A DNA stretch of 64,000 nt from Enoplolaimus lenunculus (GCA_030248215.1 JASANG010003810.1:558001-622000); one strand, 5' to 3'. Positions 34,501 to 40,842 are shown, counted from the stretch's first letter. Notes: generated from the letters alone by a model not told the origin. Numbers and translations: made by a program.

Positions 34501-36114
34501 TAAGCCTATTGTTTTACTGTCTCAACAGAAACCGGGACGGCCGTAAAAGTAACCTACGGTACAATTTTGATACGGGCAGAATTGAAAAACTTATTTTAGA
34601 CTATAAAGTTGACGCTGATGCAGGTCCAAGTATCCATTTTTGCCGGTTTTGTTGTTTTTCCCTCAAAGTGGGAACGTTCCACCTTCTCAAACGGTCCATG
34701 TATATCTGAGGGTCGTACCAGTGGTGTAAGCATGTAATCGAAAGCCTCTAAGCTTATAACTAACGCCTGGGCCCATATTCTCAAATGCGTATAGCAAATA
34801 TCATCAGTTAGCGATAGGTTTTCATGCTTAGTAACATCTGCAATTGCAGATCTCGAAATGGGACAGAAGTACGGCAAATGAAACGCAAACAATATGCTAA
34901 ATTTTGAACCTCAGGTTGCGCTGGTTCCAAAGTTACAGAACATAACACCAACTGGTGATAGGTGCTACACATATTTGAGAGGTTTTTTCCGTTATCCCCC
35001 CAGCGCGCGTTTATCCAAAAATCGTTGGATTTAAAAAAATTCATATTTGAGCTTCTCATGACCTCTCAGATCATTCCACGCCTAAACTTGAATTTTTGAA
35101 AAATTTGATTTTTTAAGGTCCCGAGGTCCCTCGTAGGGATCTAAAATTTTTGTCTAAAAGTTTGACAATTTATAAACCATTAGATGCAGAATTCGGCGCT
35201 GCTTGCAATAGTGGTAAATTTTTTTGCAATCAGACGATTGGTTAACAAGTTACTGTCAAATAACTGATTTGGCACGCTGCCAACGATTGTGTCGGCGCCA
35301 TATAGTTATTTGACCATAATGCGTTAACCAATCGTATGATTGCGAAAAATTCAAAAGTATTGAACTAAGCTGATTCAACTCCATAAGCTGCCTCAAATGG
35401 TATATCATTTGTCAAACTTTCTCACAAAAGACTTTTTTGGGTCCCAGTGGGACGTCGGGATCTTAAAAATCGAATTATTCAAAAATTCAAATTTAGGCGT
35501 GGAATGATCAGGGTAGGTTATGAGAAGCTCATATATGCAAAAATTTTCAAAATCCATTTTAGGTAAACGCGGACTCGGGGGATAACGAAAAAATACCCCA
35601 TTTGACAATGCTGGCTTTGGTTTAAGAGTAAGCCTAAGCCAAAACTTTTTCACTGTCGACTTAGGGACTACGAAAAGTGAGTTAAATGGTTGCAACACAC
35701 TTACACTGTAAATTCCAATGAGTTAATTAATTAACTCAGACGGAAAGTTAATTATTTCTGAGTTAATAACAGAACACTTTCACTCACTCTGAGTTGATTT
35801 GATTCTCACTGTGAGTTGAGTTGACTCTGAGTGAGTTGATTAATTCACTCAGAATGAATTGAATCAACTCAAAATTCTGAGTTCTGATAGTCCTAACTCA
35901 GACTACAGTGATTCACCTCAATCTGAGTTAAAATCAACTCACTAAAATTTACAGTGTATTTGAGTCAATATTGACTGCTCATTCAGGTTTCGTGAGCTTT
36001 GACAATCCAGCATCAGCATTGGCCGCAATTCAAGCGATGAACGGATTTCAAATTGGAATGAAACGGCTTAAAGTTCAACTCAAACGACCCAAAGACGCGT
36101 CAAAACCGTACTAA
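18660..36114 (+). CDS. CELF: CELF3/4/5/6-type (Bruno-like) RNA-binding protein, 3' part, 11 exons
   Basis: CELF proteins bind GU-rich RNA through three RRMs and act in nuclear alternative splicing and in cytoplasmic mRNA decay and translation. The exons join at GT-AG introns into one 526-residue frame. Counting from the first codon here: end of RRM1 ([16 protein letters not shown], 1-16), RRM2 (about 18-96, RNP2 LFIGML, RNP1 KGCAFLKY), a long Ala/Gln/Gly-rich linker (97-436), RRM3 (about 440-515, RNP2 LFIYHL, RNP1 KCFGFVSF) and the family C-terminus ending RPKDASKPY. The phrases [12 protein letters not shown] and [16 protein letters not shown] point to the CELF3-6 rather than the CELF1/2 subgroup. 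Exon sizes of 49, 80 and 144 nt match what I recall of vertebrate CELF genes. The linker (about 340 residues) is longer and richer in alanine than I would expect for vertebrate CELF4. The 5' exons with most of RRM1 are missing from view. Introns consist mainly of MITEs and tandem arrays. Confidence 0.95.
18928..19236. mobile_element. Family M MITE
   Basis: ACAAGAGTGCATGATACAAG and TGTATAATGCACTCTTGG are inverted. GACCGACCCCCTTTATTTGG and AATAAGGGGGGGTTGGACC form the inner arms. Confidence 0.75.
19320..19490. mobile_element. Family A MITE
   Basis: AAATGTATAGAACAGGGCCG and TTACTCTATTGCAGTTTTGC ... GTCCGGGTCTTTAC; the core has CCTAAGCCTAATCCTAAG. Confidence 0.7.
19732..19985. mobile_element. 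Family N MITE
   Basis: GACTGTAAATTTCAGTGAGT and AACTAATTGGAATTTACAGT are inverted, with the interior alternation of GAGTTGA and TCAACTC. It abuts a half B copy (AATTCTCAAATGTGTGTAAC) at 19986-20095. Confidence 0.85.
19986..20095. mobile_element. Family B fragment next to N
   Basis: TTCTCAAATGTGTGTAACAC and TTTGCGATAG match the left arm. The N element sits where the B left terminus should begin. Confidence 0.5.
20322..20730. mobile_element. Family F MITE
   Basis: GGGTCCCAACAGGAACTAAA and AATTCCGGTTGCATCCTG are the ends. GGAACAGGAATT words occur at both sides and CAAAACATGGCTTAAGCGAA in the middle matches 57740-57765. Confidence 0.75.
20795..20885. repeat. TA-rich simple repeat
   Basis: TATATAAATATATATAAATA and similar words run for about 80 bp. 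Confidence 0.9.
20886..21590. other. No gene seen
   Basis: Intron sequence with a GC-rich patch at 21160-21200. No recognisable MITE ends. Confidence 0.4.
21591..21745. mobile_element. Family C MITE
   Basis: CCAGAGGCCAGGGAGGGCTC ... AACAAGGTGAGCTGGCTACG, with TTGTTTGTAAGTCATTGAAA inside. Confidence 0.75.
22100..22254. mobile_element. Family C MITE
   Basis: CATGGCCCGTTACCAACTCC and CCCTTGGCTACGGACCCGG, reverse orientation, with GGGGGCTAAAAAATTTTCAG inside. Directly followed by the CTTAGG-rich 124-bp array region. Confidence 0.75.
22347..23450. repeat. 124-bp satellite, nine units, nearly identical
   Basis: Units start GATTGAAGTTAACGGTTCG at 22471, 22595, 22719, 22843, 22967, 23091, 23215 and 23339; a first, slightly different unit starts at 22347. 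Each holds GGCTTAGGCTAAGGCTTAAA, so the array derives from TTAGGC-type MITE sequence. Internal units show no differences to my eye. Only the outer units are diverged. Confidence 0.97.
23451..24312. other. No gene seen
   Basis: Single-copy-looking intron. No recognisable MITE ends; the open frame at 23722-23907 (- strand) has no recognisable content. Confidence 0.4.
24313..24465. mobile_element. Family G MITE
   Basis: GCCCCAATTCACACGTGCAA and TTTGCACGTGTGAACGGAG are inverted. The interior is built of TGCAAGTTTTTGC / GCAAGTGCAAG words. Confidence 0.75.
24661..24789 (+). CDS. CELF: CELF exon b (129 nt), first half of RRM2
   Basis: The acceptor is CTTTTTTTCAG ending at 24660 and the donor is GTAAGT at 24790. 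With the split codon it reads [18 protein letters not shown] and continues to [15 protein letters not shown] is the RNP2 strand. It enters and leaves in phase 1. A 92-bp tandem array begins 70 bp after its donor. The intron before it (about 5.95 kb) is the longest seen in the gene. Confidence 0.95.
24859..25136. repeat. 92-bp tandem repeat, three units
   Basis: AGTTTAGACTCAGTCTTAGA starts units at 24951 and 25043, with a diverged one at 24859. Each holds CTTAGACTTAGGCGTATG and GGATTAGGCG. Units 2 and 3 are nearly identical. It starts 70 bp after the exon b donor. Confidence 0.93.
25455..25640 (+). mobile_element. tRNA-related SINE fragment with (GTA)n
   Basis: GGTTCGATTCC at 25530-25540 is a perfect B box in a GAGGTTCGATTCCCGGTATG context. 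TTGAGCAAAACACCG follows, resembling the body of animal tRNA-SINEs (TTGGGCAAGACAC). A (GTA)n run of about 11 units at 25468-25500 sits where the A-box half would be. Confidence 0.55.
25870..25949 (+). CDS. CELF: CELF exon c (80 nt), second part of RRM2
   Basis: The acceptor is TTTTTTCAG ending at 25869 and the donor is GTAAGTAT at 25950. It encodes [20 protein letters not shown] and on to SLTMP. The RNP1 motif KGCAFLKY is split by the intron after SK. The exon enters in phase 1 and leaves in phase 0. The 80-nt size is conserved in the family. Confidence 0.95.
26140..26530. repeat. Very AT-rich low-complexity tract upstream of exon d
   Basis: Words such as AATTTAAAAATTTAAAAT recur irregularly for about 390 bp, with almost no G or C. 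Confidence 0.85.
26562..26726 (+). CDS. CELF: CELF exon d (165 nt), end of RRM2 and start of linker
   Basis: The acceptor is CACCATTTTCAG ending at 26561. The donor GAG/GTACAC at 26727 is weaker than the others. It encodes [17 protein letters not shown] (last beta strand of RRM2 and the family signature) and then linker ending [12 protein letters not shown]. Both ends are phase 0. Directly upstream lies about 390 bp of almost pure A/T (26140-26530) made of AATTTAAA-like words, so the branch region sits in unusual sequence. Confidence 0.93.
26930..27064. mobile_element. Family P remnant upstream of exon e
   Basis: The tail GAAAATATTCATGCAAGAAA plus GAG/TTAA matches the right end of family P, placing its TTAA at 27065-27068, 26 bp before the exon e acceptor AG. 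CCACGTTCGAGGTCC may be a decayed B box. A B-like CCATATTCTCAAGTGG is also present at 26932. Confidence 0.45.
27095..27443 (+). CDS. CELF: CELF exon e (349 nt), Gln/Ala-rich linker
   Basis: The acceptor is TTATTTTTCAG ending at 27094 and the donor is GTAAGT at 27444. It opens [15 protein letters not shown], followed by a 7-Ala run, QQQQ, a GGNGGSG stretch and many Ala/Thr/Pro residues, ending SYGA plus a split codon. It enters in phase 0 and leaves in phase 1. This is low-complexity linker, expected to be disordered. [10 protein letters not shown] corresponds to the vertebrate ALMQQQAALMA block. A family D palindrome starts about 35 bp after the donor. Confidence 0.9.
27478..27690. mobile_element. 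Family D element (CpG-rich palindrome) after exon e
   Basis: ACCGTCCGTCACCATACGGT and CGGTGACGGACGGCGCCGG are inverted. The centre GTATCGTATGTGAG/TTCACATACGATACC forms a perfect hairpin. It ends CAAAAGTATAGCGC. Confidence 0.75.
27691..28212. other. No gene seen
   Basis: Intron with AAAATCAGCACCC at about 28183 shared with 8181. Open frames at 27709-27933 (+) and 27759-27965 (-) show no recognisable domain. Confidence 0.35.
28213..28455. mobile_element. Family A MITE
   Basis: GGCCCATGTAAAGATCAGGG and the right end ATACTGTCCCACCTCTAG; many TTAGGC hexamers in between (28300-28430). Confidence 0.8.
28557..28868 (+). CDS. CELF: CELF exon f (312 nt), poly-Ala linker
   Basis: The acceptor is ATATTTTCAG ending at 28556 and the donor is GTAAGT at 28869. 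It contains three alanine runs (9, 6 and 7 residues) coded by mixed GCN codons, except the middle run, which is six GCA codons in a row. It ends [15 protein letters not shown]. It enters and leaves in phase 1 and its length is a multiple of three. The end resembles the end of exon g ([13 protein letters not shown]). Confidence 0.9.
28877..28964. mobile_element. Family D half element directly after exon f donor
   Basis: GCTGTCCGTCACCGTCCG pairs with CGGTGACGGACGGCG, forming a strong CpG-rich hairpin that begins about 8 bp after the 5' splice site. Confidence 0.6.
28971..29509. repeat. 77-bp tandem repeat, seven units, with a 231-bp higher-order period
   Basis: TAAAGTTTTGAAAAAATGAT begins units at 28971, 29048, 29125, 29202, 29279, 29356 and 29433. 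Units at 29048-29278 recur as an identical block at 29279-29509 (types AGAAAG, ACCAAG, GGACC). Each unit carries CCTGATTGGTT or CCTAATTGGTT, an inverted CCAAT. Confidence 0.95.
29848..30163. mobile_element. Family M MITE upstream of exon g
   Basis: CCAAGAGTGCATAATACAAG at the left and CCCAGTTGCACACTCTTGTA at the right. GACCCCCCTTTGTTTAGAGG forms the inner stem. Confidence 0.75.
30243..30317 (+). CDS. CELF: CELF exon g (75 nt), linker
   Basis: The acceptor is GCATTTCAG ending at 30242, with a second AG three bases on (CAGTAG), so either LAQPG or SQPG could begin the exon. The donor is TTTTCAG/GTAAAT at 30318. It encodes [20 protein letters not shown] and TSFS. Both ends are phase 1. The last about 17 nt of the exon together with the donor are repeated 14 more times in tandem directly downstream. 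Confidence 0.9.
30300..30771 (+). repeat. 32-bp tandem array repeating the exon g end and 5' splice site
   Basis: The unit is GGAATTACGTCATTTTTAGG, TAAAGTATTAGC (32 bp, or 31 bp in copies lacking one G). The first unit is the exon's own GGAATTACGTCATTTTCAG/GTAAAT; 14 more copies follow, each with TTTTTAG/GTAAAG or GTAAAT. Reading into the array from exon g meets TAG at the first repeated junction. Confidence 0.95.
30935..31369. mobile_element. Family A, double-headed long copy
   Basis: The left part AGTGCAGATCAGGGGTGAAC, GACTGCTATAGAGTAAGCTT and the right part TTACTCTTTTCTAGTCCCAC, CCGCCCCTGATCTTTACATG are both the gene-proximal A arm facing inward. TTAGGC words lie on one side and CCTAAG on the other, so the 435-bp unit is a near-palindrome. 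Confidence 0.7.
31456..31521 (+). CDS. CELF: CELF exon h (66 nt), linker
   Basis: The acceptor is TTTGTTTAG ending at 31455, followed at once by CAG (TAGCAG), a second in-phase acceptor choice. The donor is GTAAGT at 31522. It encodes [20 protein letters not shown] and IG plus a split codon. Symmetric phase 1-1. Confidence 0.87.
31688..31872. mobile_element. Family E MITE, partial
   Basis: GTAGTGACCGGAATAAGAGG at the left, then CATTTTGAGTCCAAATCAGT and CCAGGACCAAATAATTTGAG; the far half is missing. Confidence 0.65.
32127..32396. mobile_element. Family G MITE, fuller copy
   Basis: AAGCCCTATTCATACGTGCA and ACTTGCACCTGTGAATAGGG are inverted terminal repeats. The ends of the interior carry GAGAACTTGCAGCTGCAA. 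Confidence 0.8.
32521..32604 (+). CDS. CELF: CELF exon i (84 nt), end of linker
   Basis: The acceptor is GAAAATTTCAG ending at 32520 and the donor is GTATTT at 32605. It encodes [20 protein letters not shown] and LFPQTQRE, matching the family block AYPAAY...QQQREGPEG just before RRM3. Symmetric phase 1-1. Confidence 0.93.
32785..32950. mobile_element. Family A MITE, truncated
   Basis: AAGCTTAAGCCTAAGCAAAA, TCTGTAGCAAGTCCGC and GGTCCGCCCTTTACATGG form the right side; the left terminus is not found. Confidence 0.6.
32973..33197. mobile_element. Family B MITE
   Basis: GCCCGTATTCTCAAATATGT and ATACATTTGAGAATACGGGC are inverted, with ATTACCAGTTGGTGATAGGG and AACTTGTGATAGGTGC arms. Confidence 0.88.
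33295..33685. repeat. T-rich tandem repeat of about 36-40 bp
   Basis: TTTTTATTTCATATTTTTTG followed by GTTTTTTTGAAAAATTAA or GTTTTTTTGAGCAATAAA repeats about ten times with variable T runs. Confidence 0.85.
33905..34092. mobile_element. Family K repeat upstream of exon j
   Basis: CTTGCCCAAAATACGCATGT, TTCCAGCTTTAATATATAAA and TTTGCGCAATGCGCAAAAAA are shared with the other K copies. It ends about 30 bp before the exon j acceptor. Confidence 0.5.
34124..34267 (+). CDS. CELF: CELF exon j (144 nt), first part of RRM3
   Basis: The acceptor is GTTATTTTCAG ending at 34123 and the donor is GTAAGA at 34268. It encodes [20 protein letters not shown] (RNP2 LFIYHL) and then [19 protein letters not shown] up to SKCF. 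The 144-nt size and phase 1-1 are conserved in CELF genes. This is the best-conserved exon in the window. Degenerate family A sequence begins about 11 bp after the donor. Confidence 0.97.
34278..34505. mobile_element. Family A remnants after exon j donor
   Basis: TTTTTGTGCGGCACTACAAA, CACTTAAGCTTTAGACTATT and CCTAAGCCTAAGCGTTC are A-like but broken up. Confidence 0.5.
34768..34982. mobile_element. Family B MITE, right end lost
   Basis: GGGCCCATATTCTCAAATGC and GTGATAGGTGCTACACATAT are present. The last bases (GAATACGGGC) are missing where family R begins. Confidence 0.75.
34983..35598. mobile_element. Family R element with about 150-bp terminal inverted repeats
   Basis: TTTTTTCCGTTATCCCCCCA at the left and GGGGGATAACGAAAAAATA at the right are inverted. 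Further in, CATTCCACGCCTAAACTTGA pairs with TCAAATTTAGGCGTGGAATG, and GAGCTTCTCATGACC with GGTTATGAGAAGCTC. The centre is an unrelated about 300-bp segment containing CGATTGGTTAAC and GTTAACCAATCG. Confidence 0.85.
35704..35956. mobile_element. Family N MITE just before the terminal CELF exon
   Basis: CACTGTAAATTCCAATGAGT and CACTAAAATTTACAGTG, with TA on both sides, are the ends. The right end lies 30 bp upstream of the exon k acceptor. Confidence 0.9.
35987..36114 (+). CDS. CELF: CELF exon k, terminal coding exon (128 nt plus 3' UTR)
   Basis: The acceptor is CTCATTCAG ending at 35986. It encodes [20 protein letters not shown], then [20 protein letters not shown] and PY before TAA at 36112-36114. 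These are the last strands of RRM3 and the invariant CELF C-terminus. A family N MITE ends only about 30 bp upstream of the acceptor. Confidence 0.97.
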
Positions 36115-36260
36115 AACTGTCATTTGTGTGTGTCGGGGGTCAATTTTTTTGTGTTGAGTTTAATGTGTTTTTTGGCGAATTTTTTTAGTTGTTTTTTTTC
36201 TGTTTAGTTTGTGTTTCTTATTTGAATTGAAACAATAAACATTATTGTGTGTGGTTATTG
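36115..36260 (+). other. CELF: CELF proximal 3' UTR
   Basis: This T/G-rich stretch follows the TAA with runs such as TTTTTTTCTGTTTAGTTTGTG. A poly(A) signal and a GT-rich element lie at its end, so a short UTR of about 140 nt is predicted. Longer forms may exist. Confidence 0.6.
36234..36239 (+). promoter_or_regulatory. AATAAA polyadenylation signal of CELF
   Basis: AATAAA is followed within about 15 bp by ATTGTGTGTGGTTATTG, a GT-rich downstream element. It is the first canonical signal after the stop codon. Confidence 0.65.
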
Positions 36261-36368
36261 TATTGTGACTATATTTACTATCGTCATATTGTGTGTTATT
36301 TATTGTTGTCTTTGTTGTTTGTATATATATGTTTTATTGTATTGAATAGTTTGATGTCTATGGTCTCG

Positions 36369-36582
36369 ACACTTTAAAAAATGGTGAGTCAAATTGACTG
36401 TCGTCGAAATAGGTTTTGTGAGACTACAAAAACTGAGTCAAATTCAACTTCGCCACAGTCAACCGTTCGACTCAGTGAATCGAATTTGACTCTGGCGGAG
36501 TCGAATCTTGGCTCAGTTTGTGTAGTCCAGAAAAGTCTATTTCGGAGAGAGTCAATTTGACTCAGTATATTGTCAGTTTTAG
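36369..36582. mobile_element. Family T MITE
   Basis: ATGGTGAGTCAAATTGACTG, AACTGAGTCAAATTCAACTT and the mirrored TTTGACTCTGGCGGAGTCGA ... GAGAGAGTCAATTTGACTCA form a near-full-length hairpin. Confidence 0.8.
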
Positions 36583-36690
36583 TGTTTATTATTAACATTT
36601 TAAACAATTATCCAGTGTATGCATGATATTGTGGAGATTGCATTGAGTTAAATCTGAATTTAGTTTGATATAAAAGCTGAGCGAAGTCGG

Positions 36691-36911
36691 AGCCCGTATT
36701 TTCAAATTTGTGTAGCACCTATTACCAGTTGATGATAGGCCATGTAACTTTGAGAACCAGGGAATGATGACGTTTGAAATTCAGCGTATTTATTGCACTC
36801 GATATGCTCTACTTGTGTGGAAATTTTGAAATCTGCAATTGTTGCAGATCGTTAGTTCATAAAACCTATTACTAACTGACGATAGGTGCTATATGCATTT
36901 GAGAATATGGG
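36691..36911. mobile_element. Family B MITE
   Basis: GCCCGTATTTTCAAATTTGT and TATGCATTTGAGAATATGGG are the ends; TATTACCAGTTGATGATAGG and ACTGACGATAGGTGCTATA are the arms. Confidence 0.85.
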
Positions 36912-37007
36912 ACCACATTTCAATAAAATTATGCTTAGAGTTTTCGAGTCTTGCTGTAAATTGCAAGACCACTTAATATCCTGCTACGTTTTCTCGAGCA
37001 TGCGCTC

Positions 37008-37183
37008 AGCGGTGGATCCATAAATTTGTGACGAGGGGGCGGGGTGGCAAATGTTATGGAACGCAGCAATTGTAAGGTAGGGAGGGACCTTATCATTTTA
37101 TCATCACAAAGGTTCCTGAGGTGGAAACACAAACAAATTTCTGACGGGGGTGTACACCCCCCGCCCCCCTCTGGATTCTGTAG
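37008..37183. mobile_element. Family I element, unexpanded
   Basis: GCGGTGGATCCATAAATTTG and CCCCCCTCTGGATTCTGTA are the inverted ends. One AGGGACCTTATCATTTTATC segment sits in the middle, corresponding to the unit amplified at 14566. Confidence 0.75.
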
Positions 37184-37406
37184 TGTATGCGTTGCCGATC
37201 AAATATGCTTCTATCGTTGTTCAAAGACGATTGCATAATTGCTTATTTTTTTGCTATTTGTGCATTGTATTGTGTATATTGTTTTGCGTATTATGTTTAT
37301 TGTTTTTTTCGTATGTTTGCGGTCATGTGTTCTGGTGGGTTGATGTGCGTAGTATTCGATTATTGTTTGGTTGCCTAAAAACTCTAGTGATTTGTTAGCT
37401 TCAGTA

Positions 37407-37479
37407 GTCGTATTTTCAACTTTCTGTTGCAACTATCACCAAACTGATAATAGGTGCTGCACACATTTGAGAATACAGT
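37407..37479. mobile_element. Family B, internally deleted copy
   Basis: CGTATTTTCAACTTTCTGTT is joined almost directly to CTGATAATAGGTGCTGCACA and CATTTGAGAATAC, so only the two arms remain. Confidence 0.55.
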
Positions 37480-37641
37480 TCATGATGCCTATTTTATAGA
37501 TGATACCGGAATTTTGGTTCCCGAGATGTTGCAAGTATTTAAGCCAAAGCTGAGCCAAGCTATTTTGATTTGTAGATCACACCAATTTTGTGTATATCAA
37601 AATCTGCAACCACCCAACAACTCGTGCCATTTGTCTTTCCT

Positions 37642-37816
37642 ACGGCCAATGTAAAGATCAGGGGCGGAACGTTTTTCTGTGGGACTACAATAGAGTAAGC
37701 TTAAGCTTTAGAATAATTTTATGCTTGGGAATATGCTCATTCTTACGCTTAGGCTTAGGCTTAGGCTTAGGAATATGCTCATAATACTGTTCCGCCCCTG
37801 TTCTTTACATTGGTTC
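37642..37816. mobile_element. Family A MITE, clean copy
   Basis: GGCCAATGTAAAGATCAGGG and CCCCTGTTCTTTACATTGG are near-perfect inverted ends. TTCCTAC occurs on both sides and may be the target duplication. The core is GCTTAGGCTTAGGCTTAGG. Confidence 0.9.
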
Positions 37817-38055
37817 TTCCTACTGTCGAGCGGCGATTCGTCGTGTCGACGGAAATAACATCTGTAAAATTCTAATAAAAAATTTTACGAAATGTAATTA
37901 GAATAACAAATCTGGGGGGAGGGCAGTGCTTGGAAACACCCCCTTCAAGGATATACCATTACCAAAATAGCTAGCTACAATTCTAGTCATACAGCATGGC
38001 TTTGATGTTCGAAGTATATGTTTTACATAGTATATAGTACCGTTATGGTGAGAAC

Positions 38056-38150
38056 CAGGCCCGTAGCCAGTTCACCATGCCACGTATGACGAAAACTTTT
38101 CCAGGTGGGGAATACAAGTGCCCCACCCCCCACGCTGAATACGGGCCTGG
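38056..38150. mobile_element. Family C, short copy with 8-bp target duplication
   Basis: CAGGCCCGTAGCCAGTTCAC to GAATACGGGCCTG is flanked by GTGAGAAC and GTGAGAGC, an 8-bp duplication with one mismatch. This supports hAT-type transposition. Confidence 0.8.
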
Positions 38151-38469
38151 TGAGAGCATAGATTGTCGAGTATGTTGTTGTATTGTGATGTAATTACTTT
38201 TACAGCAACAAATTTAAATTCTTAAATTTTTTGACTAATTTGAATTTTTTCGACTTCAATTGCAGCCAGCAACTCGACCAGATATTGTTCAAATAAAAAA
38301 TGACCAAAAATTTATATTTGATAGAGGGGGGAGTTGAAGAATTTTTGAAATACACAATTTCTGCGAAGCTGTGAATCTGCCTTTAAGTCGACTGGTTTGA
38401 AAAATTTTAAAAATTTGGACTGAGAGCTCTAATCATACGTAATATATGCCTTTCTCGAAGGCCGGCGTA

Positions 38470-38690
38470 CACTCCAAAAAATGGCGAGTCAAATTGACTC
38501 TCTCCAAAAATAGACTTTTCCGAACTGCATAAACTGAGTCAAATTAAACTCCGCCAGAGTCAAATTCGTCTCACGCGAGTCGCTCAGTGAGTTCAATTTG
38601 ACTCTGGCGGAGTTGAATTTGACTTAGTTTGTGTAGTTCCGAAAGGCCTATTTTGGAGACAGTCAATTTGACTCACCATTTTTTGCAGTA
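38470..38690. mobile_element. Family T MITE
   Basis: CACTCCAAAAAATGGCGAGT and CACCATTTTTTGCAGT are inverted; the middle holds GACTCTGGCGGAGTTGAA and its mirror. Confidence 0.88.
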
Positions 38691-39032
38691 GGCCTATCAG
38701 GTTTAAATTTGTTGCATCACCTGTAAATTTTCTCGAGTTAATTGTTTTTGTGTGATTGTATTTATATTTTTTGTTGCACTTTAATATAGAAAAAATACCC
38801 ATTTTACTTGATCTCACATTAGTTTGTATTGTGTATGTATATTGTATTGGTGTTTTGTAATGATTTCATCAGATTTGTCACCATCAGCAGCCTCCGTAAA
38901 AATTCTGGCCCTGAGTTGAAATTGGACGGGCGATTGCTCGACGGGCGAAGACAGATTCGACGGAGTAATAATCGGTAAAACGAACGAGATCGACGTTAAC
39001 GAATAAGATTAACAGAAATATCCAGCACATTG
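38691..39032. other. Single-copy-looking stretch, no gene seen
   Basis: TGTATTGTGTATGTATATTG and similar GU-rich words on the + strand, then a GGACGGGCGATTGCTCGACG patch. It could be part of a long CELF 3' UTR. Confidence 0.3.
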
Positions 39033-39257
39033 TACACTGTAAATTATTGTGAGTTGATTTTTCCTCGGAATGAGTTGAATCAACTCAGACGTCTGAGCTC
39101 TGAATTAGGACTTTCAGAATTCAGAAATCTAAATTGACTTAATAACTCATCTTGACTTAATTGGTCAACTCACCCGGAATTAAATCAACTCACGGTGAGT
39201 TCCAGAAATATCTAATTCACTCTCTGAATTGATTAATCGACTCATTAGAATTTACAG
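39033..39257. mobile_element. Family N MITE
   Basis: CACTGTAAATTATTGTGAGT and GACTCATTAGAATTTACAGT are the ends. Confidence 0.85.
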
Positions 39258-39405
39258 TTTTTTATAAAGCTGGAATGCCACACAATACGTAATTTAGCTA
39301 GGATGTTAGCTAATTAGCACATTATTGCGATTGGTCGAGTGTTTCTGATTTGAATTAGGCTAGCAAAAGACGAAAATAATTTTTCGAGGTATTCTATCCA
39401 CCATA

Positions 39406-39616
39406 CACTGCAAAAAATGGTGAGGCAAATTGACTCTCTCCGAAAAAGGCAGTACGGGACTACTCAAGCTGAGTCAAGATTCGACTCCGCCAGAGTCAAA
39501 TTCGACTCACTAAATCGCACGTTTTAATGTAGCGGAGTTGAAGTTGACTCAGTTTGTGTAGTTCTGTAGAGCCTATTTCGGAGAGAGTCAATTTGTCTAA
39601 CCATTTTTTGCAGTGT
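39406..39616. mobile_element. Family T MITE with TA duplication
   Basis: TA/CACTGCAAAAAATGGTGAGG to AACCATTTTTTGCAGTG/TA. Confidence 0.9.
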
Positions 39617-40059
39617 ACCCTTGATCATTTACGGTACAAAATTCGTATCATCAGAGATGCTATAATCATGGCAGCTTACGCTATTTTTACGAACCCTGAT
39701 GCTTTCAAATCTGATGAAATAGTAATTGGTAATTGGTTACATTGCTGTGCATTTAATTTTAAACAATTAACTCACAATCACATTCCGTATATTTTATTGG
39801 TGTTATTTGCTGTATTATTATTATTATTATTGTTTGTTTTGTATTGTTTATCATTTCACCCTGGCTGCCTAAAAAGGCCTACATCGTTTTTGGCCATCGC
39901 ATTAACGGGGCGTTTGGTTATTCAACCAATGGCGTCAAACAATTTGACTCAGCTAAAATTCGTTTAGTAGCTATGTAATTTACTGAAAACTATTACGGTT
40001 AGCTCGTTTAAATTTTAACTAAAAATTCCATTTTTTCTCGTATGCTTTCTCTCCAAAAT
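39617..40059. other. No convincing gene
   Basis: An open frame of 137 codons (39554-39967) begins inside family T and includes a TTA-repeat leucine run, so it is unlikely to be coding. GU-rich words (TGTTTGTTTTGTATTGTTTA) are present on the + strand. Confidence 0.35.
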
Positions 40060-40205
40060 GTTAGGCTTGGACTTTAGGTTAGGAAAACGCTTACGTAACC
40101 GTAAGCCTAACCCTGAACCATTTACCTATCAAAATTCTATAACTAAGGTCAAACCAAAGTGTAAACCTAAGCGTAAACGTGAGTTTAAGTATCAGCCAAA
40201 GCGTT
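40060..40205. mobile_element. Family A remnant
   Basis: Scattered GCTTAGG-like words on both strands (TTAGGCTTGGACTTTAGG, CCGTAAGCCTAACCC). Confidence 0.35.
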
Positions 40206-40216
40206 AACATTCTATT

Positions 40217-40371
40217 CGGGCTGTTGACCAAAGGGGCAGGAGGCTCAGTCTTCCTGAAAATCATTTGGTTCCTTGAAAAAATTTTCAACCTTGTTTGTAA
40301 GTCAACGAAAACGCTTGTATGCCTGTCCTGAAAATTTTTAACCCTCTTTGCAAGGTGAGCTGGCTACGGCC
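40217..40371. mobile_element. Family C MITE
   Basis: CGGGCTGTTGACCAAAGGGG and GCAAGGTGAGCTGGCTACGG; TTGTTTGTAAGTCAACGAAA inside. Confidence 0.8.
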
Positions 40372-40658
40372 AAATGTGAGGGAAAGTATACAAGAAGAAT
40401 TGTGAACAGAGTAGAATTCACTCACATTCCTCTATGATTTCCCTCAGTCTCTACACTATAGATGCGTAGTTTTTGTTGCTATTTATTTTGCTTTATTAGC
40501 ACTACTTTACGTATATCTGTTTGTGTATTATATGCAGATTGAAACATTAACATTTCGTACCGGAACCACACACGAAAACAAGCAAAGTCTTAGTTTTTCC
40601 AGAACAGGAATGTGATTTTTTGCTAAAACTGGCACACGATCCGGCATCCGAAATTTCG

Positions 40659-40842
40659 GTCCATGTATAGAACTGACCGTTACAGTAGTATAATCATATT
40701 CCTAAGCTTACGCCTAAGTCTAAGCATAAAAACAAGCGTATTCCTACGTCTAAACCTAAACCTAAGCCAAAAATAATGTAAAAAGTTTACGCTATTGCAG
40801 TCCCACAGAAAAACGTTCCGCGCCTGATCATTTGTATGGACC
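40659..40842. mobile_element. Family A MITE
   Basis: GTCCATGTATAGAACTGACC and TCCGCGCCTGATCATTTGTA plus TGGAC are the ends. CTATTGCAGTCCCACAGAAA is the usual arm. Confidence 0.8.

Noticed and set aside
37150-37398. Cys/Leu-rich small membrane protein frames
   Set aside because: They fall in T/G-rich DNA after CELF in overlapping frames on both strands, without domain, splice or start support.
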